A stretch of DNA of 18,568 nt from CAYMEK01 sp964389305. GTDB lineage: Bacteria > Spirochaetota > Spirochaetia > SZUA-6 > DRHE01. The notes beneath the pieces were generated by a model. That model saw nothing but the letters and a program-made list of their open reading frames with translations, was not told where the DNA came from and did not search any database. Numbering within the stretch: position 1 is the stretch's first letter; the number at the start of each line of letters is the position of its first letter. Positions 8,030 to 14,719 of this stretch are shown piece after piece. The translations under genes were made by a program, and so were the position numbers. The stretch lies in NCBI GenBank assembly GCA_964389305.1, contig CAYMEK010000076.1, forward strand, positions 1-18,568. Direction: 5' to 3'.

Positions 8030-9013
8030 TCAGTCCTTGCCGGCCCTGCGGACGGTCAGCCGGAGGATCAATCCTCCCAGCTCTCTGCGCCACATGTCGA
8101 TGAATACGGCAAACATGATGATCAGTCCTATGACTATATTCTGCACCGACGTCGGCACCGCGTGGAGGTTCAGACCGTTCTGTACGATCGTGATGGTAAG
8201 AGCGCCGAACAGGGTGGCTATGACATTGCCCTTTCCTCCTTCGAGGCTGGCGCCGCCGATTACGGCCGCGGCAATGGCCGACAATTCCATCCCCACTCCG
8301 TAGTTCGGAGAACCGGAGTTCAAGCGGGCGGCCATCAGGACCGAAGCGAAGCCGGCCATGATCCCCGCCATGATGAAGGAGCTCATGATTACCTGCCGCA
8401 CATTAATGCCGGAATAGCGGGCCGCCGCCCGGTTTCCGCCCACGGCATAGATCTCCCGGCCCAATTCCGTGTATTTCATCATGAAGGAGGCCAGGAGAAA
8501 GAAGAACAGGATGTAGAAGAAAACCAGGGGAACTCCCAAGGCGGTTCCATAGAAGATCACGGTCAGGGGATCGGAGACCGAGAATACCGGGGAGCCGTTG
8601 TTGAACATGAAGGCCAGCCCCCGGAAGATGCTCAAGGAGGCGACCGTGGTGATGAACGCCGGGATGCGCAGATAGGCGGTCAGGACGCCGTTCCACAACC
8701 CGAGCACGGCTCCGATGAGGACTGTCGCCGCGATACCCAGGGGCGTAGGAAAGCCCAGGAACTTGATCAGGGAGGCTAGAATCATGGTCAGGAGGGCGAT
8801 CGCCGATCCGGGGGACAGGTCGATTCCGCCGGCGATGATCACCAGGGTCGAGCCTATGGAGACGAGGGAGACGATGCTTACCTGGAGCAGGATGTTGCGC
8901 AGGTTGCCGGGAGTAAAGAAACGCCCGGAGCTCAGTCCAACCATGGCCGTTACGATGATGACGGCCACCAGGGGTCCTATAATCGAAGAACTCTTGAATC
9001 GCTGCAACATCAT
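8030..9013 (-). CDS. Sugar ABC importer permease 2 (RbsC type)
   Basis: Inner-membrane channel subunit of importer 2, 327 residues with multiple hydrophobic helices. It has the hallmark AGGIDLSPGS, the loop segment EIYAVGGNRAAARYSGINVRQVIMSSF, and GGASLEGGKGNVIATLFGAL. I start it at the ATG at 9013, preceded by AAGGAG (minus, 9020-9025) with a 6-base spacer. A GTG at 9052 in frame would add 13 charged residues (MAERRPDSDKELA), but it lacks a ribosome site and the added peptide contains the codons that form the real one. It is the fourth gene of the operon. It resembles permease 1 in motifs but differs widely in sequence, so the two are not a recent duplication. Confidence 0.93.
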   Translation of the reverse strand: MMLQRFKSSSIIGPLVAVIIVTAMVGLSSGRFFTPGNLRNILLQVSIVSLVSIGSTLVIIAGGIDLSPGSAIALLTMILASLIKFLGFPTPLGIAATVLIGAVLGLWNGVLTAYLRIPAFITTVASLSIFRGLAFMFNNGSPVFSVSDPLTVIFYGTALGVPLVFFYILFFFLLASFMMKYTELGREIYAVGGNRAAARYSGINVRQVIMSSFIMAGIMAGFASVLMAARLNSGSPNYGVGMELSAIAAAVIGGASLEGGKGNVIATLFGALTITIVQNGLNLHAVPTSVQNIVIGLIIMFAVFIDMWRRELGGLILRLTVRRAGKD

Positions 9014-9060
9014 CGCTAACTCCTTATCCGAATCTGGGCGACGCTCCGCCACCGGCGGAT

Positions 9061-10635
9061 TTACGGCCTTTCCGCCGCCGGGTCACCTCTCCTGTGCACG
9101 GAGGCGTTCTCCATCAGGTATTTCTTGTCGATTTCTGTGGCCTCCCGGATTTCTATGATTCTTCCCCGGTTCACGATTCCGATACGGTCGCTCATGGCCA
9201 GAAGCTCGTCGAAATCCGAGCTGATGAGGACGATTCCCTTTCCTTCTCTGGTGAGCTCGTTGATGAGGTTGTAGACTTCGACCTTGGCGCCTACGTCGAT
9301 TCCCTGTGTCGGCTCGTCCAGGATAAACACCTCGGCCTGAGAGAACATCCAGCGGGCGATGATCACTTTCTGCTGGTTGCCGCCGGAGAGGAACTGCACG
9401 GAGCGTTGTACCGCCGTCGGGGTGATGCGCAGTTTGTCGATGTACAAGCCCACCAACTCCTCTTCCCGCTTGAGGCTCAGCACCCCGTGCCTGGAAACCT
9501 TGTTCAGCTTGGCTATGGAGACGTTCTGCGGTCCGTTGAAGTTCATGAACAGACCGCTGTGCTTGCGGTTCTCGGTCAGCAACGCCACCCCATGGCGTAT
9601 CGCCTCTCGCGGGCTGGAGAAGCTGTCCCGTGGAATGTCCTCCTGCAGGCTGTACAGGCGGATATGTCCGCTTTTCACCGGGTCGATGCCGAATATCGCC
9701 CGGGCGATCTCGGTCCTGCCCGTGCCGATCAGGCCGGCCAATCCGAAGACCTCTCCGCGATACAGGTCGAAACTGACGCCGTTGACCCCCCGATCCGTGA
9801 GCAGGTCGGTTACGGCCAACAACGGCTCACTGGTCCGGTTCCGCTCTTTGGGATAGTGCTCTTTGACGTCACTGCCGATCATCATGGCCACGATACCGGC
9901 GACGCTCAACTGTCCGCGAAGCCGCTCTCCCACCAGTTGTCCGTCTTTCAGTACGGTCACCCGGTCGGTGAGGCTCACCACTTCGTCCAGACGGTGAGAG
10001 ATATAGAGGATCGCGATCCCCTGTTCGGCCAGATTCCGCACCAGCCCATGCAGCCGCTCGGTCTCCTCCAGGCCGATGGCGGCGGTGGGCTCGTCCATGA
10101 TTACCAGGCTGGCTTTCATGGACAGGGCCTTGGCGATTTCCACCATCTGCTGCTCGGCGACCGAAAGGTCTTCGATGACCCGGCGGGGGTCCAGGTCGAT
10201 GCCCAGCTTCTCCAGGAGGGCGGAGCTTTTCTTGTAAATAACCTGCCAATCCACCCTCAGTCTGACGGTTCTCGTGCGGGGCAGGCGTCCCACGAAGATA
10301 TTCTCGGCAACCGTGAGCGTCGGAATCAGGGACAGCTCCTGATAGATCGTAGCCACACCCAGGGAGAAGGCCGTCGTCGGATCGTGGATGCTTACCGGCT
10401 GTCCCTGGTAGTAAATAATGCCGGAGGTAGGCTGATGGACTCCGGAGAGACACTTCACCAGCGTGGACTTGCCGCTTCCATTCTCTCCGACCAGCCCGTG
10501 GATCTCGCTCGGGAAGATTTTCAGACTGACACGATCCAACGCCTTGACGCCGGGAAAGGTCTTGGTCAGCTCCTCCAACTCCCACAGCGGCTTCGCGTTC
10601 TTCTGCCTGCCGGCGCTCCTTGCACTCTTGTCCAT
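9061..10635 (-). CDS. Sugar ABC importer ATPase 2 (RbsA/MglA type, two ABC domains)
   Basis: Cytoplasmic ATPase of importer 2, 524 residues. Domain 1 has Walker A GENGSGKST (residues about 50-58), an AEQQMVEIAKAL signature region lacking the usual SGGQ (seen as LSVAEQQMVEIA, normal for this family) and Walker B LVIMDEPTAAIG. Domain 2 has the degenerate Walker A GLIGTGRTEIAR, signature LSGGNQQKVIIARW and Walker B VFILDEPTQGIDVGA. The ATG at 10635 is preceded only by a weak AAAGAA, in contrast to the strong sites of its neighbours, and lies just downstream of a strong hairpin; both suggest lower output than the binding protein. The N-terminal extension of about 15 residues (MDKSARSAGRQKNAK) is a little longer than usual. 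Confidence 0.95.
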   Translation of the reverse strand: MDKSARSAGRQKNAKPLWELEELTKTFPGVKALDRVSLKIFPSEIHGLVGENGSGKSTLVKCLSGVHQPTSGIIYYQGQPVSIHDPTTAFSLGVATIYQELSLIPTLTVAENIFVGRLPRTRTVRLRVDWQVIYKKSSALLEKLGIDLDPRRVIEDLSVAEQQMVEIAKALSMKASLVIMDEPTAAIGLEETERLHGLVRNLAEQGIAILYISHRLDEVVSLTDRVTVLKDGQLVGERLRGQLSVAGIVAMMIGSDVKEHYPKERNRTSEPLLAVTDLLTDRGVNGVSFDLYRGEVFGLAGLIGTGRTEIARAIFGIDPVKSGHIRLYSLQEDIPRDSFSSPREAIRHGVALLTENRKHSGLFMNFNGPQNVSIAKLNKVSRHGVLSLKREEELVGLYIDKLRITPTAVQRSVQFLSGGNQQKVIIARWMFSQAEVFILDEPTQGIDVGAKVEVYNLINELTREGKGIVLISSDFDELLAMSDRIGIVNRGRIIEIREATEIDKKYLMENASVHRRGDPAAERP

Positions 10636-10658
10636 GAATTTCTTTAGAAAATATAGGA

Positions 10659-10690
10659 GCCGCAGGGGTCGATTGTAAAGCCCCTGCGGC
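10659..10690 (-). terminator. Intercistronic hairpin after binding-protein gene 2
   Basis: GCCGCAGGGG (10659-10668) and CCCCTGCGGC (10681-10690) form a perfect 10-bp stem with a 12-base loop in the 78-base gap between the second binding-protein gene and its ATPase. On the transcribed strand it is followed by a U-rich but interrupted tract (TCCTATATTTTCT). A partial terminator or 3' stabiliser is the likely role; it mirrors the hairpin at 3585-3613. Confidence 0.65.
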
Positions 10691-10713
10691 CGTCCGGCTA
10701 ATCCTGAAGCTTC

Positions 10714-11793
10714 TCAGTACTGCTTGGAAGGCTTCGGATACAGTGTCTCCGGCTTCCTCAGATATTCGAGCACATTTGCCTTGTCGACGATCACGGTGGG
10801 CGTCTCCACGTAACCGCCCTTGAAGTTCCCGTACAGCCCGTCCAGTCCGACCTGCAGGGCGATTCTTCCCATCAGGTAGGGAGTCGTGTTGACCGTGGCG
10901 GTGATCTCACCGGCGGCGATCTCTTCAAGCGCCGCCGTATCGCCGTCGTTTCCCAACAGAATCAGGCTCCCCCGCCCCAGGGAGCTGGCGGCTTTCTCGG
11001 CGCCCATGATCTCGTAGTCGTTGGCCGCGAAAATGAGGTTGATATCCGGATGAGCCTGGAGCATATCCATTCCGGCGACATTGCCGCCCTCGACGTTCCA
11101 CTTGCCGTCGAGGCTCGAGACCACCTTGAAGTTGCTTAGTGTCTCGATGACATCGACGAAACCTCCCACTCGTTCGGTTGAGTGATAGCCCGGCTGGCCT
11201 TCGATCAGGCCCACAATAGCCTGCCTGCCTTTCATCAGTTGCTCTGCATACCGCCCCATTTTGCGCGTTCCGTTACGCTGTTTATAGCCGACTACACCTT
11301 GCACCGGGGTGGGAAAATCCGGGATGTCCGAATTGACGATGATAATCTCGATGCCTTTATCCACCGCCTGCTTGACCAGGGGAGCGGCGGCGTGCTCGTC
11401 GTGGGTGGAAAGAATGATCATGTCCACCTCCCGGGTGATCACATCCTGGATCATCCCCATTTGGCCGTTGATGTCCGCGCCGCTTTGGGGGGCCAGCATG
11501 AAGGTTTCGGCTCCCATCTCCGCCGCCAGGTTCTTGATTCCTTCGCCGATTGCCATATAGTAGTTGAACTCCGTGGCCGGCGGCATATAGGCGATCACGG
11601 GTGCCAGCCCTTCTTTGTACTTCAGGCCGCCGAACCCGGCCTGGGCCTTGATCGATACGGGCTGCGCGTAGCTCTCTGTCTGCTCGTACGTGAACTCCTT
11701 TTTGGCCGCTTCTTTTTGCCCGCCGCTGTAGATTGGCGCCAGCACGACCAGCAGCAGGGCAACGACAATACATGCCGTCAAGACTCTCTTCAT
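10714..11793 (-). CDS. Periplasmic sugar-binding protein of ABC importer 2
   Basis: Solute-binding protein of the ribose-type family 4, 359 residues, expected to feed importer 2. The ATG at 11793 has a strong AGGAGGAGG on the minus strand (11797-11805); the frame is open 60 codons further upstream, but that part overlaps the aldolase gene and is rejected. The signal peptide (residues 1 to about 23) is hydrophobic and ends APIYSGGQKEAAKKE. There is no lipobox Cys, so it should be a soluble or uncleaved periplasmic protein, unlike binding protein 1. The GGQKEAA stretch after the signal is typical of spirochaete binding proteins. The body shows FNYYMAIGEGIKNLAAEMGAE, GADINGQMGMIQDVITREVDMIIL, a lobe-2 region GQPGYHSTERVGGFVDVI and AANDYEIMGAEKAASSLG. 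It is second in the operon, 19 bases after the aldolase stop. The ligand is unknown. Confidence 0.9.
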   Translation of the reverse strand: MKRVLTACIVVALLLVVLAPIYSGGQKEAAKKEFTYEQTESYAQPVSIKAQAGFGGLKYKEGLAPVIAYMPPATEFNYYMAIGEGIKNLAAEMGAETFMLAPQSGADINGQMGMIQDVITREVDMIILSTHDEHAAAPLVKQAVDKGIEIIIVNSDIPDFPTPVQGVVGYKQRNGTRKMGRYAEQLMKGRQAIVGLIEGQPGYHSTERVGGFVDVIETLSNFKVVSSLDGKWNVEGGNVAGMDMLQAHPDINLIFAANDYEIMGAEKAASSLGRGSLILLGNDGDTAALEEIAAGEITATVNTTPYLMGRIALQVGLDGLYGNFKGGYVETPTVIVDKANVLEYLRKPETLYPKPSKQY

Positions 11794-11812
11794 AATCCTC
11801 CTCCTAATTGGA

Positions 11813-12616
11813 TTATTTGGTGGTTTTTCTTTCCACCATATTGGTGACCTGGGATGTAAAACCATGGACAACATCCCGGCATTGTTTCGTGAACATACCG
11901 ACATCCACCGAATAGCAGATATACCCGATGCCCAATTGCGTCCATTTCTTGGCGTCTTCCAGTTCCTCGACAAAGGTGCCCACCACGATATCTTTCTGCA
12001 GGCATTTTGCTACAAATTCCCGTGTAGCCTGAATGACCCGCGGATGATCGGTCTCGCCGGTGACGCCAAGGGATTGGGACAGATCGTAAGGACCGATGAA
12101 GATGATATCTATCCCCGGCACCTGGAGGATATCGTCCAGATTGCTCAAGGCTTGCTCTCCCTCCAGCTGAAGCACAACGATCGCCTCGTTGGCTGCTTTA
12201 AAATAGGAGAAGCGATCGGCTGAGGAATAGTCCGCTGCCCGGACGAACCGGCATACCCCGCGCATTCCCTCCGGGGCGAAATTGGCCAGCCGCAGCACTC
12301 GCCAGGCTTCTTCGGCCGAGGTGATCTGGGGTACCTGGATGCCGCCGGCACCGATGTCTAGCACCTCGCCGATAATCGATTGCAGCTGTTCTTTAACGCG
12401 CACAATCGGAAAAACGTTGCTGATCTGGGCCGCACGGATCAGATTTTGCAGGGTTTGAACACTGTTGGGGCCGTGCTCGAGATCGAGGATAACAAAATCG
12501 AATCCGGCATAGCCCATGATCTCGATAAAGGCGGGATCTGAGGTCTTGGAGAAAGGGCCAATCACGTTTCGCCTGTGGATCGTGTCGCGGAACGCCTTAA
12601 TCCTCTCAGTAATCAT
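11813..12616 (-). CDS. HpcH/HpaI family class II aldolase (2-keto-3-deoxy acid aldolase type)
   Basis: Metal-dependent aldolase of the family that includes HpaI, GarL (2-dehydro-3-deoxyglucarate aldolase) and RhmA/YfaU (2-keto-3-deoxy-L-rhamnonate aldolase); the expected products are pyruvate plus an aldehyde. It has 267 residues, the family norm. Visible residues are His48 in LDLEHGPN (general base), Arg73 in FPIVRV (pyruvate binding), Glu152 in LQLEGEQALSNLDDI and Asp178 in FIGPYDLS (both metal ligands), and GIQVPQITSAEEA. It is the first gene after an operator-covered consensus promoter, with a short leader of about 38 bases. The purine stretch AAGGA directly abuts the ATG, closer than ideal, so initiation may be weak; no better in-frame start is apparent. 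The KdgR-like regulator and adjacent lactonase support a sugar-acid substrate, but which one cannot be told. Confidence 0.92.
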   Translation of the reverse strand: MITERIKAFRDTIHRRNVIGPFSKTSDPAFIEIMGYAGFDFVILDLEHGPNSVQTLQNLIRAAQISNVFPIVRVKEQLQSIIGEVLDIGAGGIQVPQITSAEEAWRVLRLANFAPEGMRGVCRFVRAADYSSADRFSYFKAANEAIVVLQLEGEQALSNLDDILQVPGIDIIFIGPYDLSQSLGVTGETDHPRVIQATREFVAKCLQKDIVVGTFVEELEDAKKWTQLGIGYICYSVDVGMFTKQCRDVVHGFTSQVTNMVERKTTK

Positions 12617-12645
12617 TCCTTACTTCATTCTCCGCGCATCATAAA

Positions 12646-12662
12646 ATGAAACATTGTTTTAT
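12646..12662. promoter_or_regulatory. KdgR-type operator over the start of the six-gene operon
   Basis: The site reads ATGAAAC-ATT-GTTTTAT; six of seven arm positions are complementary, with AT-rich flanks. It overlaps the first two bases of the leftward -10 box and covers the predicted start near 12654. It is one of the best matches to the enterobacterial KdgR box among the six copies. Confidence 0.78.
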
Positions 12663-12689
12663 TATATTCACTTGATTTGAATATGTCAA
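12661..12689 (-). promoter_or_regulatory. Consensus sigma70 promoter of the six-gene operon
   Basis: On the minus strand TTGACA (12689-12684), exactly 17 bases, then TATAAT (12666-12661): both hexamers match consensus at every position. Such a strong promoter with operators on both sides indicates tight repression with high induced output. Confidence 0.88.
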
Positions 12690-12692
12690 GTT

Positions 12693-12709
12693 TTGAAACC
12701 GGGTTTTAT
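12693..12709. promoter_or_regulatory. KdgR-type operator upstream of the six-gene operon promoter
   Basis: The site reads TTGAAAC-CGG-GTTTTAT, immediately upstream of the -35 box and centred 47 bp from the operator at 12646-12662. The spacer is GC-rich unlike the other copies, but the AAAC/GTTT arms are intact. Confidence 0.62.
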
Positions 12710-12778
12710 TTTGATAATTGCAGGTTGTTCCGTAGCTGCTTCAGTAGCCGCTGTGCGGGCGGCGCCGGGCGGCGGGCA

Positions 12779-13648
12779 TCAGGCGCAAAACTTGCTCTCC
12801 GGAAGGCCCTGAACTCCGGGTTTTACGGCGAACAGCCCGCCCGCCTGGGGTTGTGCTTGGATTTGTTGCGGGCTCATCTGGTAGTGAGCAGAGGTGATAA
12901 AGAGAGTATCGAGATCCTTCCCCCCGAAGGCCAGGCAGGTAGGATTAAAACATGGCATCTCAAGGATCCGATCGATGCTTCCTTGCGGACTGTATCGGAC
13001 CACCCGGGCACCATTCCACTGGGCGTTCCAGAGATAGCCTTCCGCGTCAATGATCGAGCCATCAGGCAGGCCCGGTTGATCGTCAAAACTGCAGAAGGTC
13101 CGCCGGCTGCCGAGGGAGCCAGTCTGCGGGTCGTAGTCGAAAGCCCAAATCGCCGCCTGCGGGGTGTCAGCGAAATACATGGTCCTCCCGTCAGAGCTGA
13201 AGCAGATGCTGTTGGCGCTGGTGAGACCCCGGAGAAGCTGATGCACGCTCAAATCAGGATCCACCCGATACGCTGCAGATTTCCCTTGGCCGCTGGAGTC
13301 AAAGCCGCCAACCAGGAAACGGCCCCGCCGGTCACAGCGACCGTCATTCAAACGTGTAGCAGGCAGGTCGGTTTCTATGTCCTGAATGCGCTTCCGTTTT
13401 CCGGTATGGGGATCGAAGAAGGACAGGCCGGAGGAAAAGGCGGCCAGCATCCCACCTTTTTCACGGAAGGCCATGGAGCAAAGCTTCTCCGGCAGATCCT
13501 GCGAGCTGCTCCGGCCAAGTACGGGATCGTATTGCCACAGCTTCTTGGACTCGATATCGGTCCAGTAGAGCTTCTGCTCCTCTACAGACCACACCGGTCC
13601 TTCTCCGAGTATGTTCCGGCAGTCCACCGCAAGCCTCACATCGTTCAT
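12779..13648 (-). CDS. SMP-30/gluconolactonase-like lactonase
   Basis: Six-bladed beta-propeller metal-dependent lactonase of the SMP-30/LRE family, which hydrolyses sugar lactones to aldonic acids. It has 289 residues. Expected metal and substrate residues are all visible: Glu16 in ILGEGPVW, Arg99 and Asn101 in TRLNDGRCD, Asn146 in TSANSICFS, and Asp196 in GLPDGSIIDAEGYLWNA. The ATG at 13648 is preceded by AAGGGG (minus, 13657-13662) with an 8-base spacer; a TTG at 13672 in frame would add eight residues but overlaps that ribosome site. No signal peptide is visible, so it is cytoplasmic. It is transcribed from its own operator-covered promoter, divergent from the regulator gene, and ends 90 bases upstream of the next leftward promoter. 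It implies that the pathway passes through a lactone, for which no sugar dehydrogenase is present here. Confidence 0.9.
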   Translation of the reverse strand: MNDVRLAVDCRNILGEGPVWSVEEQKLYWTDIESKKLWQYDPVLGRSSSQDLPEKLCSMAFREKGGMLAAFSSGLSFFDPHTGKRKRIQDIETDLPATRLNDGRCDRRGRFLVGGFDSSGQGKSAAYRVDPDLSVHQLLRGLTSANSICFSSDGRTMYFADTPQAAIWAFDYDPQTGSLGSRRTFCSFDDQPGLPDGSIIDAEGYLWNAQWNGARVVRYSPQGSIDRILEMPCFNPTCLAFGGKDLDTLFITSAHYQMSPQQIQAQPQAGGLFAVKPGVQGLPESKFCA

Positions 13649-13684
13649 TAGCGGATCCCCTTTCTTACTCAATCCTGGGAAAAA

Positions 13685-13701
13685 ATAAAACTATGTTTTA
13701 A
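13685..13701. promoter_or_regulatory. KdgR-type operator at the lactonase start site
   Basis: The site reads ATAAAAC-TAT-GTTTTAA with six of seven arm positions complementary, just downstream of the leftward -10 box, covering the predicted transcription start near 13698. Confidence 0.75.
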
Positions 13702-13704
13702 AAT

Positions 13705-13733
13705 AGTATAAAATCGACTTTTTTGTCTGTCAA
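13705..13733 (-). promoter_or_regulatory. Promoter of the lactonase gene
   Basis: On the minus strand TTGACA (13733-13728), a 17-base spacer, then TATACT (13710-13705). Its -35 box is 13 bases from the -35 box of the rightward regulator promoter, making a compact back-to-back pair. Confidence 0.78.
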
Positions 13734-13746
13734 CCGATTTTTATTT

Positions 13747-13775
13747 TTGACAATTATGAAACTTTGTTTTATTAT
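13747..13775 (+). promoter_or_regulatory. Promoter of the IclR-family regulator gene
   Basis: TTGACA (13747-13752), a 17-base spacer, then TATTAT (13770-13775), with a predicted start near 13782. The spacer is almost entirely filled by an operator-like palindrome, indicating autoregulation. Confidence 0.75.
13756..13772. promoter_or_regulatory. KdgR-type operator inside the regulator's own promoter
   Basis: The site reads ATGAAAC-TTT-GTTTTAT with six of seven arm positions complementary. It lies between the -35 and -10 boxes of the regulator promoter and is centred 71 bp from the lactonase operator, so it can also act as the upstream partner site for the lactonase promoter. Confidence 0.76.
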
Positions 13776-13815
13776 CTTGTGTCGGTTCGCCGATTTTTGT
13801 TATTATTCAATCGTT

Positions 13816-14586
13816 ATGCCGGAAAAAGAAGCGGCAAAAGCCGTGGTGAAGATCATGAGTATTCTCGAATCGCTGGCTCAGCACAAGGAGTTGGGTGTAA
13901 CCGATCTGGCCTCCCGGGCCGGCATGCACAAGAGCACGGTATACCGCTTCCTTAATTCCCTGAAAGGTCTGGGATACGTTCGTCAAGACCCCGGGAACGA
14001 GAAGTACAGCCTTACGCTGAAGCTTTTCGAGTTGGGTTCATCGGTTCTCAGTCGGATGGAGCTCTGGGAGCAGGCTCATCCGGTCATGGAAAAGCTTGCT
14101 GAACAATGCCATGAAACGATCCATCTGGCCGTATTGGATGAAGGAAGGCTGGTCTATCTGGGCAAAATCGAATCCACCCAGTCTCTTCGCGTTTCGATGA
14201 TGTCGCGCGTTGGACAGAGCGCTCCGACTTACTGCACCGGGGTGGGCAAACTCCTTCTGGCTCATCTTGCGCCTGAAGAAGTGGAGAAGATCCTGAGGCG
14301 GGAAACCGTGCAGCGCTTTACCGACAATACCATTACAGACCGAGTGCAGTTCGCCAGGGAATTGGAGAGTATCCGGCAAAATGGCTACGCATTGGACAAC
14401 GAGGAGCACGAGATTGGGGTTCGCTGCGTGGCGGCGCCGGTACGGAACAACAAGGCAGAGGTGATAGCGGCGCTGAGCATTTCCGTTCCCTCCGTTCGTA
14501 TGCCTAACAGCGAGATTCCGCACTACCGGGAGCTGGTGACCAGCTTCGCTATGGAAATCTCCAAGAGACTGGGTGTACCCGGGTAA
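13816..14586 (+). CDS. kdgR: IclR-family transcriptional regulator, KdgR-like
   Basis: DNA-binding repressor expected to control the surrounding sugar-acid genes. It has 256 residues. The N-terminal winged helix-turn-helix (about 5-70) includes LGVTDLASRAGMHKSTVYRFLNSLKGLGYV, and the stretch YRFLNSLKGLGYV...EKYSLTLKLFELG closely follows E. coli KdgR as I recall it. The C-terminal effector domain (about 85-250) has ETIHLAVLDEGRLVYLGKIES, YCTGVGKLLLA and LDNEEHEIGVRCVAAPV, also KdgR-like. I chose ATG 13816; earlier in-frame starts at 13723 and 13756 lie upstream of or inside the promoter at 13747-13775. The leader has no clear Shine-Dalgarno, so the protein is probably made at a low level. The nearby boxes match the KdgR-box style, supporting a 2-keto-3-deoxygluconate-like inducer, but effector identity is inference. 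Confidence 0.86.
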   Translation: MPEKEAAKAVVKIMSILESLAQHKELGVTDLASRAGMHKSTVYRFLNSLKGLGYVRQDPGNEKYSLTLKLFELGSSVLSRMELWEQAHPVMEKLAEQCHETIHLAVLDEGRLVYLGKIESTQSLRVSMMSRVGQSAPTYCTGVGKLLLAHLAPEEVEKILRRETVQRFTDNTITDRVQFARELESIRQNGYALDNEEHEIGVRCVAAPVRNNKAEVIAALSISVPSVRMPNSEIPHYRELVTSFAMEISKRLGVPG

Positions 14587-14626
14587 CCGCTTGGCGATAA
14601 CGGCGCCGGGGCAGTATATTCTGCTT

Positions 14627-14658
14627 GCCCTGCAAGGAAGCCGCAGGCTTTGGAGGGC
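14627..14658 (+). terminator. Imperfect hairpin after the regulator gene
   Basis: GCCCT-CAA-AGCC can pair with GGCT-TTG-AGGGC around a GCA loop, with a small bulge and one unpaired base on each side. It lies 40 bases after the regulator stop, before the VOC gene. No U-tract follows, so termination is uncertain; no promoter or KdgR-type box is recognisable in the 133-base gap. Confidence 0.3.
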
Positions 14659-14719
14659 CGGAAGACAGCGATAACAACCTGCGGGAGACTTTGATCATAC
14701 TAGATACAAGGAGTGTTCT

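Noticed and set aside
9094..10647. 517-codon open frame on + antisense to ATPase 2
   Set aside because: The minus-strand gene has all ABC motifs; the antisense product has no recognisable pattern.
12677..13651. 324-codon open frame on + antisense to the lactonase
   Set aside because: It begins inside the leftward promoter/operator region and overlaps a lactonase with all expected metal ligands.
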